NCBI GenBank assembly: GCA_963704035.1
Contig: CAVPGR010000002.1
Coordinates: forward strand, 558,001-622,000
Source: JAOSJL01 sp963704035
GTDB taxonomy: Bacteria > Actinomycetota > Acidimicrobiia > IMCC26256 > JAOSJL01
DNA length: 64,000 bases
Reading direction: 5' to 3'
The notes beneath the pieces are model-generated. The model made no database searches and had not been told where the DNA came from. It saw only the letters and a list, made by a program, of their open reading frames with translations. Position numbers and translations under genes: made by a program. This document shows, piece after piece, positions 28,158 to 35,860 of this stretch. Position 1 is the first letter of the stretch. The number at the start of each line of letters is the position of its first letter.

Positions 28158-28802
28158 ATGGCTCGACCCCGTGGCGCCCGACAACGCGCCACGGAGGTGC
28201 TCGAGCTCCTCCGTGCCGAGTATCCCGACGCCGAGTGCGCCCTCGGGCACGACTCTCCGTACCAGCTCCTGGTCGCCACGATTCTCTCGGCGCAGTGCAC
28301 CGACGAACGGGTGAACATGGTGACGCCCGCTGTGTTCGAGCGCTATCCGGATCCCGAGGACCTGGCCGCCGCCGATCCGGCGGAACTCGAGGAGTTGATC
28401 CACTCGACGGGTTTCTTCCGCTCGAAGACGAAGAACCTCATCGGCATGGCGCAGGGGCTGATCGACCGTTTCGACGGTGAGGTGCCGCGTGACCTCGACG
28501 ACCTCACGAAGCTTCCCGGCGTGGGCCGCAAGACGGGCAACGTGGTCCGGTCGATGGCGTTCGGTCTTCCCGGCCTCCCGGTTGACACCCACGTCACCCG
28601 CCTCTCGAAGCGGTTACGCCTCACACGCGAAGACGACGCCGTGAAGATCGAGTACGACCTCAACGGCATGATCCCGCCCGAAGACCGTGGGAACTTCTCC
28701 CTGTGGTTGATATTGCACGGTCGCCGCGTGTGCGACGCCCGCAAGCCCCGCTGCGATGACTGTGTGCTGGCCGACGTGTGCCCGTCTGCCGGGAGCTTCT
28801 GA
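28158..28802 (+). CDS. nth: Endonuclease III
   Basis: A bifunctional DNA glycosylase/AP lyase of base excision repair acting on oxidised pyrimidines. It is 214 aa. ILSAQCTDERVN (about 43-54), the helix-hairpin-helix LPGVGRKTGNVV with catalytic Lys, and the catalytic Asp in PVDTHVTRLS are all present. The C-terminal iron-sulfur cluster has the canonical C-x6-C-x2-C-x5-C spacing (CDARKPRCDDCVLADVC). It is divergent from mshD. Confidence 0.97.
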   Translation: MARPRGARQRATEVLELLRAEYPDAECALGHDSPYQLLVATILSAQCTDERVNMVTPAVFERYPDPEDLAAADPAELEELIHSTGFFRSKTKNLIGMAQGLIDRFDGEVPRDLDDLTKLPGVGRKTGNVVRSMAFGLPGLPVDTHVTRLSKRLRLTREDDAVKIEYDLNGMIPPEDRGNFSLWLILHGRRVCDARKPRCDDCVLADVCPSAGSF

Positions 28803-28821
28803 TCTCTCTTTTTCCGAGCGA

Positions 28822-29038
28822 CTACGAAAGGACCGCTCGTGCGCGTTCGATCGCACGTTCGCGCCGCGATCAGCGAACGCTCGGCGTCATAGCACTCGGC
28901 GGCCACGGTCGAGCCGGGCGTGGAGGCGTAGCGGTCCGCGCAGGCCGTGATGCGCTCGGTCAGTTCGTCGACCTGTGATCGAACGGTCGAGAGCTCGGCA
29001 GCGGTGGAGGTGTCGTCGGTGTCAGGCACGGCCGGCAT
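28822..29038 (-). CDS. Small helical protein, frame break
   Basis: From ATG 29038: MPAVPDTDDTSTAAELSTVR, then VDELTERITACADRYAS and CYDAERSLIAA. A one-base break near 28862 changes the frame, after which it reads ERAIERARAVLS and stops at 28822. The reading continues a helical pattern across the break, giving about 72 aa. It sits head to head with hisD, and its start lies only 49 bp from the hisD start. Function unknown. Confidence 0.55.
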
Positions 29039-29087
29039 TGTGACCCCGAAACACCGTCGAGCGCACAAAGGGGCCCGGTACGATGAG

Positions 29088-30407
29088 ATGTTCGTGCTCC
29101 AACGACTGGACCTTCGCGGCTTTCGGGGCGACCTGCGTTCCCGCCTCGCGCCCGAACCGACCTCGGTATCCGACAGCAGCGAAGAGGAGTCGGTCCTCAC
29201 GTCGGTTCGCGAGATCCTCGCCGACGTCGCCGACCGCGGCGACACCGCCCTCGCAGAGCTGACGGAACGCTTCGACGGCTGTCGCCCCCTGTCGCTGCGG
29301 GTGAGTGCCGACGAGCGCGCGTCCGCGCTGGGCGAGGTGACATCCGAGCTGCGCGAGGCGCTGGAGTTCGCCCGCGACCGGATCGTGGCACACCACGAGG
29401 CCCAGCGACGAGATCCCGACCCGGTCGAGACGACCGGTGGGATCACGATCGGCGACCGGGTCATCCCTCTCGAGCGCGCCGGCTGCTACGTACCCGGTGG
29501 GCGTGCCGACTATCCGTCCACCGTGTTGATGACGGTGCTGCCGGCGCGCGTCGCCGGCGTCGGATCCGTGGTTCTGTGCGTCCCGCCGGGCGCGGACGGG
29601 AAGGTTTCGCCGGCCACGCTCGCGGCGGCGGAGCTGGCGGGCGCCGACGACGTGTTCTGTGTCGGTGGAGCCCAGGCGATCGCTGCCATGGCGTACGGAA
29701 CCGCAACCATTCCCGCCGTCGACGTGATCGTCGGCCCCGGCAACCGGTACGTGGCGCTCGCCAAACGTGAGCTGTCCGGCCACGTGCGCACCGACGCTTT
29801 CGCCGGGCCCTCCGAACTGGTCGTGATCGCCGATCGCACGGTACCGGCCGACTACGTCGCCGCCGATCTGCTCGCCCAGGCCGAGCACGGTCCGGGCGGT
29901 GTGGCGGCGCTGGTGACCTGGGAGCCCGCTGTCGCCGAGATCGTCGACGCCGAGATGTCCCGCCAGCTCGGCGAGGCTGCTCGTTCGGAGGTGATCGCTG
30001 CCGTGCTGCGGGAGGGCGGGCGTTCGATCCTCGTCGACGGGCCCTCCGAGGCGCTGGCCGCGGCCAACGCGATCGCACCGGAACACCTCGAGTTGATGGT
30101 CGCAGAACCCCGCGACCTCCTCGATGGCGTCCGGAACGCGGGCGCGGTCTTCTGCGGCACCTTCAGCCCCGCCGCAGTGGGTGACTACGTCGCGGGTGTC
30201 AATCACGTTCTGCCGACCGGGGGCACCGCCCGTTTTGCCGACGCCCTCCGGGTCGCCGACTTCCAGAAGCACATCCACGTGGTGGAGATGACACAAGACG
30301 CCCTCGCGGCCGTGGCACCGCACGTCTCGACGCTCGCGGCCGCGGAGGGACTCGACGCGCATGGAACGTCGGTCGCTCGGCGCGTCTCGACGGAGAGCCC
30401 CTCATGA
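29088..30407 (+). CDS. hisD: Histidinol dehydrogenase
   Basis: Catalyses the last two oxidations of histidine synthesis (L-histidinol to L-histidine, zinc and NAD). It is 439 aa from ATG 29088. Landmarks are GCYVPGGRADYPSTVLMTVL, PATLAAAELAGADDVFCVGG, the signature DVIVGPGNRYVALAKRELSG, AGPSELVVIAD, LLAQAEHGPGG and the C-terminal VNHVLPTGGTARF. It is the first gene of the hisDCBHAF operon. The stop overlaps the hisC start (ATGA). The frame stays open upstream to 28947 but without a family-like N-terminus. Confidence 0.97.
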   Translation: MFVLQRLDLRGFRGDLRSRLAPEPTSVSDSSEEESVLTSVREILADVADRGDTALAELTERFDGCRPLSLRVSADERASALGEVTSELREALEFARDRIVAHHEAQRRDPDPVETTGGITIGDRVIPLERAGCYVPGGRADYPSTVLMTVLPARVAGVGSVVLCVPPGADGKVSPATLAAAELAGADDVFCVGGAQAIAAMAYGTATIPAVDVIVGPGNRYVALAKRELSGHVRTDAFAGPSELVVIADRTVPADYVAADLLAQAEHGPGGVAALVTWEPAVAEIVDAEMSRQLGEAARSEVIAAVLREGGRSILVDGPSEALAAANAIAPEHLELMVAEPRDLLDGVRNAGAVFCGTFSPAAVGDYVAGVNHVLPTGGTARFADALRVADFQKHIHVVEMTQDALAAVAPHVSTLAAAEGLDAHGTSVARRVSTESPS

Positions 30408-31489
30408 CAGACCCGGCTCTTCCCACACCACGCCGCGACCTCGACGACCTCTCGGCCTACCACTCGCCGCAGATCGACGTCAGCGTGCGTCTCAACACCA
30501 ACGAGAGTCCGCAGCCCCCACCCGCAGACTTCGTCGACGAGTGGTGCCGGGAACTGACGAAGGTGCCGCTGAACCGCTATCCCGACCGCTCGGTCGCGGA
30601 GCTCCGCTCGGCGATCGCGCAGAGGCTGCGTGTTCGGCCCCAGCAGATCTTCTGCGCCAACGGCTCCAACGAGGTGCTCCAGACGCTGCTTCTCACCTAC
30701 GGGGGTACGGGGCGCGAGGCCGTCGTGTTCGAGCCGACCTACGCGCTCCACGGTCACATCGCCCGCGTCACCGGTACCAACGTGGTGGCCGGAGATCGCC
30801 GCGCCGATTTCTCCGTCGACACCGACGCGGCTGTCGCACTCGTGGCCGAGCGACGTCCCGCCGTGATCTTCCTCTGCAGCCCGAACAATCCCACGGGCAC
30901 GGTCGATCCACCGGAGCTCCTGGCCGCACTGCGCGACGCGGCACCGGAGTCCCTCGTTGTGCTCGACGAGGCCTACGGCGAGTTCGCCGACCGTACGATG
31001 ATCGACGCGGTGGCAGACGACGTGCCCCTGGTCGTCGTGCGCACGTTTTCGAAGGTCTGGTCGCTGGCAGCGCTTCGGCTCGGCTTCTGTGTCGCTCCGG
31101 CGGGTGTGGTGGCCGAACTCGACAAGGTCGTCCTCCCGTATCACCTGTCGGCAGCGACCCAGACAGCGGGCCTCGTGGCCCTGCGTTACGTCGCGGAGAT
31201 GGAGGCGCGGGTCTCTGTTCTGCGCAGGGAACGCGATCGGACGTCTGTCGCTCTGGGGGCCATCGAGGGGCTGGAAGTCTACGAGAGTGGTGCGAATTTC
31301 GTCCTCGTCCGCCCGGATGGGGACGCTCACGCCGTCTGGGAGAGACTGCTGGCCCGCGGCGTGCTGGTGCGTGACTTCACGCGCCGTCCCGGCCTGGAGG
31401 GCACACTGCGGATCACGATCGGTACACCTACCGAGAACGACGCTCTGATCACCGCCCTCGAAGCGGCGATCGGAGAGGAGGCGGCCTGA
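30404..31489 (+). CDS. hisC: Histidinol-phosphate aminotransferase
   Basis: A PLP enzyme converting imidazole-acetol phosphate to histidinol phosphate; 361 aa. RLNTNESPQPPP (about 29-40) is the typical N-terminal motif. FCANGSNEVLQTLLLTYGG, FLCSPNNPTG and VVLDEAYGEFAD are in order. The PLP Lys is in RTFSKVWSLAALRLGF. It starts within the hisD stop (ATGA) and its own stop overlaps an ATG at 31489 (TGATG), the likely original start of hisB. Confidence 0.97.
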   Translation: MTDPALPTPRRDLDDLSAYHSPQIDVSVRLNTNESPQPPPADFVDEWCRELTKVPLNRYPDRSVAELRSAIAQRLRVRPQQIFCANGSNEVLQTLLLTYGGTGREAVVFEPTYALHGHIARVTGTNVVAGDRRADFSVDTDAAVALVAERRPAVIFLCSPNNPTGTVDPPELLAALRDAAPESLVVLDEAYGEFADRTMIDAVADDVPLVVVRTFSKVWSLAALRLGFCVAPAGVVAELDKVVLPYHLSAATQTAGLVALRYVAEMEARVSVLRRERDRTSVALGAIEGLEVYESGANFVLVRPDGDAHAVWERLLARGVLVRDFTRRPGLEGTLRITIGTPTENDALITALEAAIGEEAA

Positions 31490-31547
31490 TGGCCGAGCGC
31501 AGCATGGTTGAAGGCAGCATGCCGAACGCAGCATGGCCGAACGCAGT
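31489..31547 (+). repeat. 15-bp tandem repeats, each beginning with ATG, at the hisB start
   Basis: Units are 31489-31503 (ATGGCCGAGCGCAGC), 31504-31518 (ATGGTTGAAGGCAGC), 31519-31532 (ATGCCGAACGCAGC, one base short) and 31533-31547 (ATGGCCGAACGCAGT). Each would encode a pentapeptide such as MAERS and carries its own start codon. The 14-base third unit puts the first two ATGs out of frame with hisB. Confidence 0.85.
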
Positions 31548-32117
31548 GCCGCATGGAAGCGGGAAACCAAGGAGACGGTGGTCGAGGTGTCGCTCGACCT
31601 CGACGGATCGGGTGTGGCCGACGTCACGACCGGAATTCCGTTTTTCGACCACATGCTCCAGCAACTAGGCCGACACGCAGGATTCGATCTCGTCGTACGT
31701 GCAGAGGGCGATCTCGAGATCGACACGCACCACACCATCGAAGACGTCGGCATCGTCGTCGGCACGGTCTTCGGTCGCGCTCTCGGCGACAAGGTCGGGG
31801 TCCGGCGCTTTGCGTCCATCGAGGTACCGCTCGACGAAGCGCTCGTCGCCGTCTCGCTCGACCTCTCGGGCCGCCCGTATCTCCACTACGACGTCGACCC
31901 GGTCTCCGAATGGATCGGCACGTTCGATCCGCAACTGGCCGAGGAGTTCTGGCGTGCCTTCGCGATCGCCGCGGCGGTCACGCTTCACATGCGGAGCATC
32001 ACCGGCAGGAACGGGCACCACGTCATCGAGGCGTCGTTCAAGGCGGCAGCGCGGTGCCTGCGTGATGCCACGCGGATCGACGGCGAACTGCTCCCCTCCA
32101 CGAAGGGAACGCTCTGA
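31533..32117 (+). CDS. hisB: Imidazoleglycerol-phosphate dehydratase
   Basis: Dehydrates IGP to imidazole-acetol phosphate; manganese enzyme, 194 aa, monofunctional as in other actinobacteria. The metal-binding motifs are FFDHMLQQLGRHAGFDL (about 35-51), DTHHTIEDVGI, the C-terminal half's LHMRSITGRNGHHVIEASFKA and D-[LI]SGRPYLHYD. The in-frame start here is 31533. An earlier ATG at 31489, coupled to hisC, would be in frame if one base were restored in the third 15-bp repeat, adding about 15 residues. Confidence 0.95.
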   Translation: MAERSAAWKRETKETVVEVSLDLDGSGVADVTTGIPFFDHMLQQLGRHAGFDLVVRAEGDLEIDTHHTIEDVGIVVGTVFGRALGDKVGVRRFASIEVPLDEALVAVSLDLSGRPYLHYDVDPVSEWIGTFDPQLAEEFWRAFAIAAAVTLHMRSITGRNGHHVIEASFKAAARCLRDATRIDGELLPSTKGTL

Positions 32118-32752
32118 GCGCGCGCCCGCGGATCGCGGTGCTCGACTACGGCATCGGGAACCTACGGTCGGCGGAGAAGGCGCTCGCGCACCTCGGCGCC
32201 GATGCTGTCCTCACGAACGACGTGGACGTGATTCGCGACTCGGCGGCGGCGGTCCTTCCCGGCGTGGGCGCGTTCGGGCGTTGTATGCAGGAACTGCACG
32301 CGCACGGGCTCGACGTCGTGGCGCGGGAGGCGGTGGCCTCGGGTCGCCCGTTCCTCGGGATCTGCGTGGGGATGCAGATGCTCTTCGAGGCCAGTGAGGA
32401 GGCACCGGGCGTGACGGGGCTCGGAGTGATCGCCGGGACGGTGCAGCGGCTGGGTGGCTCCGTCACGATTCCGCACATGGGCTGGAACACGGTGGACGCC
32501 CGGTCCGGCTCCGCGCTCTTCGCCGGTGTCCCAGCCCCGCACTGGTGCTATTTCGTGCACTCGTACGTTCCCGTGCCTGCGGTTTCCGACGTCGTCTCCG
32601 CCACCACGGATCACGGCGGCACGATCGTGGCTGCGGTGGAACAGGGCGCCGTGTGGGCGACGCAGTTCCACCCGGAGAAGAGTGGCCCCTGCGGGCTTGC
32701 TGTGCTGGCGAACTTCGTGGCTGCGGCGACTCGCAGCCAGGAGTCGATCTGA
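32114..32752 (+). CDS. hisH: Imidazole glycerol phosphate synthase, glutaminase subunit HisH
   Basis: The glutaminase that feeds ammonia to HisF. The triad is visible: Cys in FLGICVGMQMLFE, and His/Glu in TQFHPEKSG. The conserved N-terminal strand RIAVLDYGIGNLRS begins upstream of the first ordinary start (GTG 32138), which would cut into that strand. The only codon at a sensible position is CTG 32114, overlapping the hisB stop as CTGA and preceded by AAGGGA at 32104-32109. A CTG start is therefore proposed; GTG 32138 (204 aa) is the conservative alternative. Confidence 0.88.
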   Translation: MSARPRIAVLDYGIGNLRSAEKALAHLGADAVLTNDVDVIRDSAAAVLPGVGAFGRCMQELHAHGLDVVAREAVASGRPFLGICVGMQMLFEASEEAPGVTGLGVIAGTVQRLGGSVTIPHMGWNTVDARSGSALFAGVPAPHWCYFVHSYVPVPAVSDVVSATTDHGGTIVAAVEQGAVWATQFHPEKSGPCGLAVLANFVAAATRSQESI

Positions 32753-33738
32753 TGGCGTTCGAGTTGTTTCCGGCGATCGATCTGCGGGCCGGCCGTTGTG
32801 TGCGTCTCCTGCGTGGTGACTTCGACGAGGAGACGGTCTACGGGACCGATCCCGTCGCGGTGGCCCGCGGATTCGAAGCTGCCGGCGCGTCGTGGATCCA
32901 CGTGGTGGATCTCGACGCGGCACGTACCGGCGCGCCCGGCAACGAGGACGCGATACGCGCGATCGCCGCGGCCGTGACGTGTTCCGTGCAGGTCGGTGGC
33001 GGCGTGCGCGAGGTGTCGACGGCCCAACGGCTCTTCGACGCCGGTGTCCGGCGCGTCGTCGTGGGCACGGCGGCCGTCGAACGTCCGGAGCTCGTCGACG
33101 AGATCGGTGACTCCGTGGGAGTGGCCGTGGCGGTGGGCCTCGACGTGCTCGGCGGTGAGGTGCAGGTGCGCGGTTGGACCGAGGGCAGCGGCCGTGGTCT
33201 CGCCGATGTGCTGGCATCGCTTGCCGAGCGGAGTGTCGACGCGTTCGTCGTCACCCGCATCGAAGCCGATGGAACCATGGACGGCCCTGACGCCACCGGC
33301 ATTGCCGAGCTGCTCGGCAGCGTGGACACTCCGGTCCTGGCGAGCGGGGGCGTCGGCACTCTGGATGATCTGGAGGTGCTCGCCGGGTTGGCGAGGAGGT
33401 ACCCGCACCTCGTGGGCGTGATCGTCGGACGAGCGCTCTACGAAGGGCGCTTCACCGCGGAGGAGGCGTGGCGGCATGCTCGCGACCCGGGTGATCCCGT
33501 GCCTCGACGTCGAGGCCGGCCGCGTGGTGAAGGGCGTCAACTTCGTCGGCCTGCGCGACGCAGGCGACCCCGTCGAGCTCGCCCAGCGGTACGACGCCGA
33601 AGGTGCCGACGAGGTCGTGTTCCTCGACATCACCGCCTCCTCCGAGGCGCGCGACACGATTCTCGACGTGGCCGCGCGCACGTCCGAACAGGTGTTCATG
33701 CCCTTCACGGTCGGAGGAGGAATCAGATCGGAAGGTGA
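32752..33738 (+). CDS. hisA: HisA isomerase (frame runs on into hisF)
   Basis: The ProFAR isomerase of histidine synthesis, a TIM barrel. FPAIDLRAGRCVRLLRGDF opens the protein. WIHVVDLDAARTG, VQVGGGVRE, VVVGTAAVERP, VGLDVLGGEVQVRGW and the second phosphate loop LASGGVGTLDDL follow. Family members end near residue 240. Here the conserved part ends at about residue 244 (YEGRFTAEEAWRHAR), but no stop follows and the frame continues 263 bp inside hisF as Arg-rich antiphase sequence. A lost stop or a one-base error near 33480 is likely. The start overlaps the hisH stop (TGATG). Confidence 0.92.
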   Translation: MAFELFPAIDLRAGRCVRLLRGDFDEETVYGTDPVAVARGFEAAGASWIHVVDLDAARTGAPGNEDAIRAIAAAVTCSVQVGGGVREVSTAQRLFDAGVRRVVVGTAAVERPELVDEIGDSVGVAVAVGLDVLGGEVQVRGWTEGSGRGLADVLASLAERSVDAFVVTRIEADGTMDGPDATGIAELLGSVDTPVLASGGVGTLDDLEVLAGLARRYPHLVGVIVGRALYEGRFTAEEAWRHARDPGDPVPRRRGRPRGEGRQLRRPARRRRPRRARPAVRRRRCRRGRVPRHHRLLRGARHDSRRGRAHVRTGVHALHGRRRNQIGR

Positions 33739-34234
33739 CATTCGTGCCTTGCTGAGGGCCGGTGCCGACAAGGTCTCGCTCAACACCGCAGCCGTGGCCG
33801 ACCCCGACCTGGTGCGCTCCGGCGCCGACGCCTTCGGCGCCCAGTGCATCGTCGTGGCGATCGACGCACGCCGTCGGACCGGCGGATGGGAGGTCGTGAC
33901 CCACGGTGGTCGCACGCCGACGAATCTCGACGTGCTCGAGTGGGCCGAGCGGGTTGTCGACCTCGGAGCGGGCGAGATCCTCCTCACATCGATGGACCGC
34001 GACGGCACACGGGACGGTTACGACCTCGAGCTCACCGCCGCCGTCGTCGACGCCGTGGGAGTTCCCGTCATCGCCTCGGGCGGGGTCGGAACGCTGGACC
34101 ACCTCTACGAGGGTGCCGCCGTCGGGGGAGCCGAAGGCCTGCTGGCGGCGTCGATCTTCCATTTCGGAGAGCACACGGTCGGCGAAGCGAAGGAGTACCT
34201 GGCCGAGCGCGGGGTGACGGTCCGACCCGCCTGA
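33476..34234 (+). CDS. hisF: Imidazole glycerol phosphate synthase, cyclase subunit HisF
   Basis: Forms IGP and AICAR with HisH; 252 aa TIM barrel. The first catalytic Asp is in RVIPCLDVEAGRVVKGVNF, and VFLDITAS, FTVGGGIRSEGD, KVSLNTAAV, ILLTSMDRDGT (second catalytic Asp) and VIASGGVGTLDHL all match. It is the last gene of the his operon, with no hisI or hisE following; hisI lies 5.4 kb downstream with trpE. Confidence 0.97.
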   Translation: MLATRVIPCLDVEAGRVVKGVNFVGLRDAGDPVELAQRYDAEGADEVVFLDITASSEARDTILDVAARTSEQVFMPFTVGGGIRSEGDIRALLRAGADKVSLNTAAVADPDLVRSGADAFGAQCIVVAIDARRRTGGWEVVTHGGRTPTNLDVLEWAERVVDLGAGEILLTSMDRDGTRDGYDLELTAAVVDAVGVPVIASGGVGTLDHLYEGAAVGGAEGLLAASIFHFGEHTVGEAKEYLAERGVTVRPA

Positions 34235-34329
34235 GGGGCGTGTCGGACGGGCATCTCCCACGGTCGAACGGACCGGCGGATTCGGGTAGCGTCGAATGTG
34301 CCGGGGAACCGACGACACGGAGGGAACGG

Positions 34330-34536
34330 ATGAGTGACGGCGCTGTGGTCGACGAGGGATTTCTGAGGCGTTACCGCGAGTTGCTCGACGCCGAAGACGC
34401 GGCGTTCGACGATCTCGAGCACGCCTATGAAGACGGGAACCGCGCCACGTTCGATTCCGACATCGACGAGTGGCGGTCGTCGGTCCACAAGCGCATGAGT
34501 TTCCTCGAGCGCCACGGCGTGGCGACCCGCTCCTGA
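34330..34536 (+). CDS. Small acidic helical protein, unknown
   Basis: The product is 68 aa from ATG 34330 with GGAGGGAACGG just upstream. The sequence (FLRRYRELLDAEDAAFDDLE; WRSSVHKRMSFLERHGV) is helical and acidic without Cys or membrane segments. It follows hisF by 95 bases and is convergent with the DUF1501 gene. No family recognised. Confidence 0.6.
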   Translation: MSDGAVVDEGFLRRYRELLDAEDAAFDDLEHAYEDGNRATFDSDIDEWRSSVHKRMSFLERHGVATRS

Positions 34537-34551
34537 AGGCTCCCGCCCGGC

Positions 34552-35847
34552 TCAGGCCGGAAGGAAGTCGATCGGCTGATAGGTGGCGTTGAGGATCTGA
34601 GCGGAATCCACTTCGAGCGAGCGTTCGAGGACCGTGGAGTAGATGCGGCGGAAGTCGGTCGTCGCCTGGAGATTTCCGTTGTTGTCGAGAGACGTGAGGC
34701 TCGGGTGCTCACCGTAGAAGCCCCCCCGAACCGGCTTTCCCAGCACGAGAACCGGCGCCGCCGTACCGTGATCCGTTCCACCGTCCTGGTTCCCCGTGAA
34801 CCGGCGACCGAACTCCGACTGGACCAGCGACACGACGTGCTTCCCGCGAGCGTGGCCGTCCATCTCCGCCTGGAAGCCGTAGAGCGCCTGGTCGAGCTGT
34901 CGAAGAAGGTTCGCGTGCGCCGGTAGCTGGTTGGTGTGGGTGTCGAACCCCCCCATGCTCACCGAGTACACCTGGGTCCGCAGTCCGGCACGGATGAGTG
35001 TGCTCACGACCCTGAGCTGGCTGGCGAGATGTCCGCCGACGCCATCGAGCGAGGTGGGGAGACCCGCGGGAGCAATGGGTTCATTGGCCGCCACGAACTG
35101 GTTGGTGGAGTTGTTCACGCCCGTGACGGCGTTCCCTTTGAGGGCGGCGTTGATCTCCTCTTCGGCGCGGATCAGGTGCTCTTTCGAGCGCGTGATGGCC
35201 GCCGCCCACACGCCCTCGCTGGGCTCCGGCTGTGCGAGCCATCCGTATCCGTTGGCGAAGACGTCATTGCCGGGGATCGTGATTCCGCCGTTGGGCACGG
35301 CGATGCCGGTCTGTTGACGTCCGCGCAGGAGGAGCGGCAGCGAGTTGCCCACGACGATCGCCTCGAGAGGATCGTCACCCGTCAGGTCCATCCACCGTCC
35401 GATCCAACCGCTCGGCTCGTTGTCCTCGGAGATCCCCGATCCCCAGACGTCCTGGGAGCGGAAGTGGCTGAGGTCCGGAGACGGGTAGCCGACGCCCTGG
35501 ATGATGGCGAGATCATCACGGGCCCACCGATCGGCCATGCCCTCCATGCTCGGGTGCAGGCCGAGACCCGATCCCAGGTCGTGGACCCCTCCGGCGGTGG
35601 TGAGAGCCAGCGGTCCCCGGGCGGCGTGGTAGGCGGAGTTGCCGTGGGGCACGACCGTGTTCAGTCCGTCATTGCCGCCGGGAAGGCTGACGAGCACGAG
35701 GATCTCCGCTCCGGGCAGGCGTGGGGGAGGCGGTGGCGGAGGCGGTGGTGGAGGCGGTCCGGGTTTGGGCGGCCTGCAGGCGGCGATACCGCCGAGCGCC
35801 GCGGCCGAGGCCGTGCCGCTGAGGAACTTCCGTCGTGAGACCACCAT
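34552..35847 (-). CDS. DUF1501 protein, Tat-exported lipoprotein
   Basis: The product is 431 aa. ATG 35847 gives VSRRKFLSGTASAAALGG, a twin-arginine signal, ending in lipobox GIAACRPP; it is therefore likely a Tat-exported lipoprotein. A run of 12 prolines forms a linker. The DUF1501 (sulfatase/alkaline-phosphatase-like) core follows: LVLVSLPGGNDGLNTVVPHG, DLSHFRSQDVW, VSMGGFDTHTNQ and VQSEFGRRFTGNQDGGTDHG. It starts 13 bases after the DUF1800 gene, forming the usual DUF1800-DUF1501 operon. Precise substrate of this pair is unknown. Confidence 0.92.
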   Translation of the reverse strand: MVVSRRKFLSGTASAAALGGIAACRPPKPGPPPPPPPPPPPPRLPGAEILVLVSLPGGNDGLNTVVPHGNSAYHAARGPLALTTAGGVHDLGSGLGLHPSMEGMADRWARDDLAIIQGVGYPSPDLSHFRSQDVWGSGISEDNEPSGWIGRWMDLTGDDPLEAIVVGNSLPLLLRGRQQTGIAVPNGGITIPGNDVFANGYGWLAQPEPSEGVWAAAITRSKEHLIRAEEEINAALKGNAVTGVNNSTNQFVAANEPIAPAGLPTSLDGVGGHLASQLRVVSTLIRAGLRTQVYSVSMGGFDTHTNQLPAHANLLRQLDQALYGFQAEMDGHARGKHVVSLVQSEFGRRFTGNQDGGTDHGTAAPVLVLGKPVRGGFYGEHPSLTSLDNNGNLQATTDFRRIYSTVLERSLEVDSAQILNATYQPIDFLPA

Positions 35848-35860
35848 CTGGAGGCGCTCC

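Noticed and set aside
32611..34008. Minus-strand frame of about 460 codons across hisA/hisF
   Set aside because: Antisense to well-conserved hisH, hisA and hisF; no protein-like motif.
32752..34234. hisA read as priA (bifunctional HisA/TrpF)
   Set aside because: A separate, complete trpF is present at 43425, so there is no need for bifunctionality; sequence alone does not prove either.
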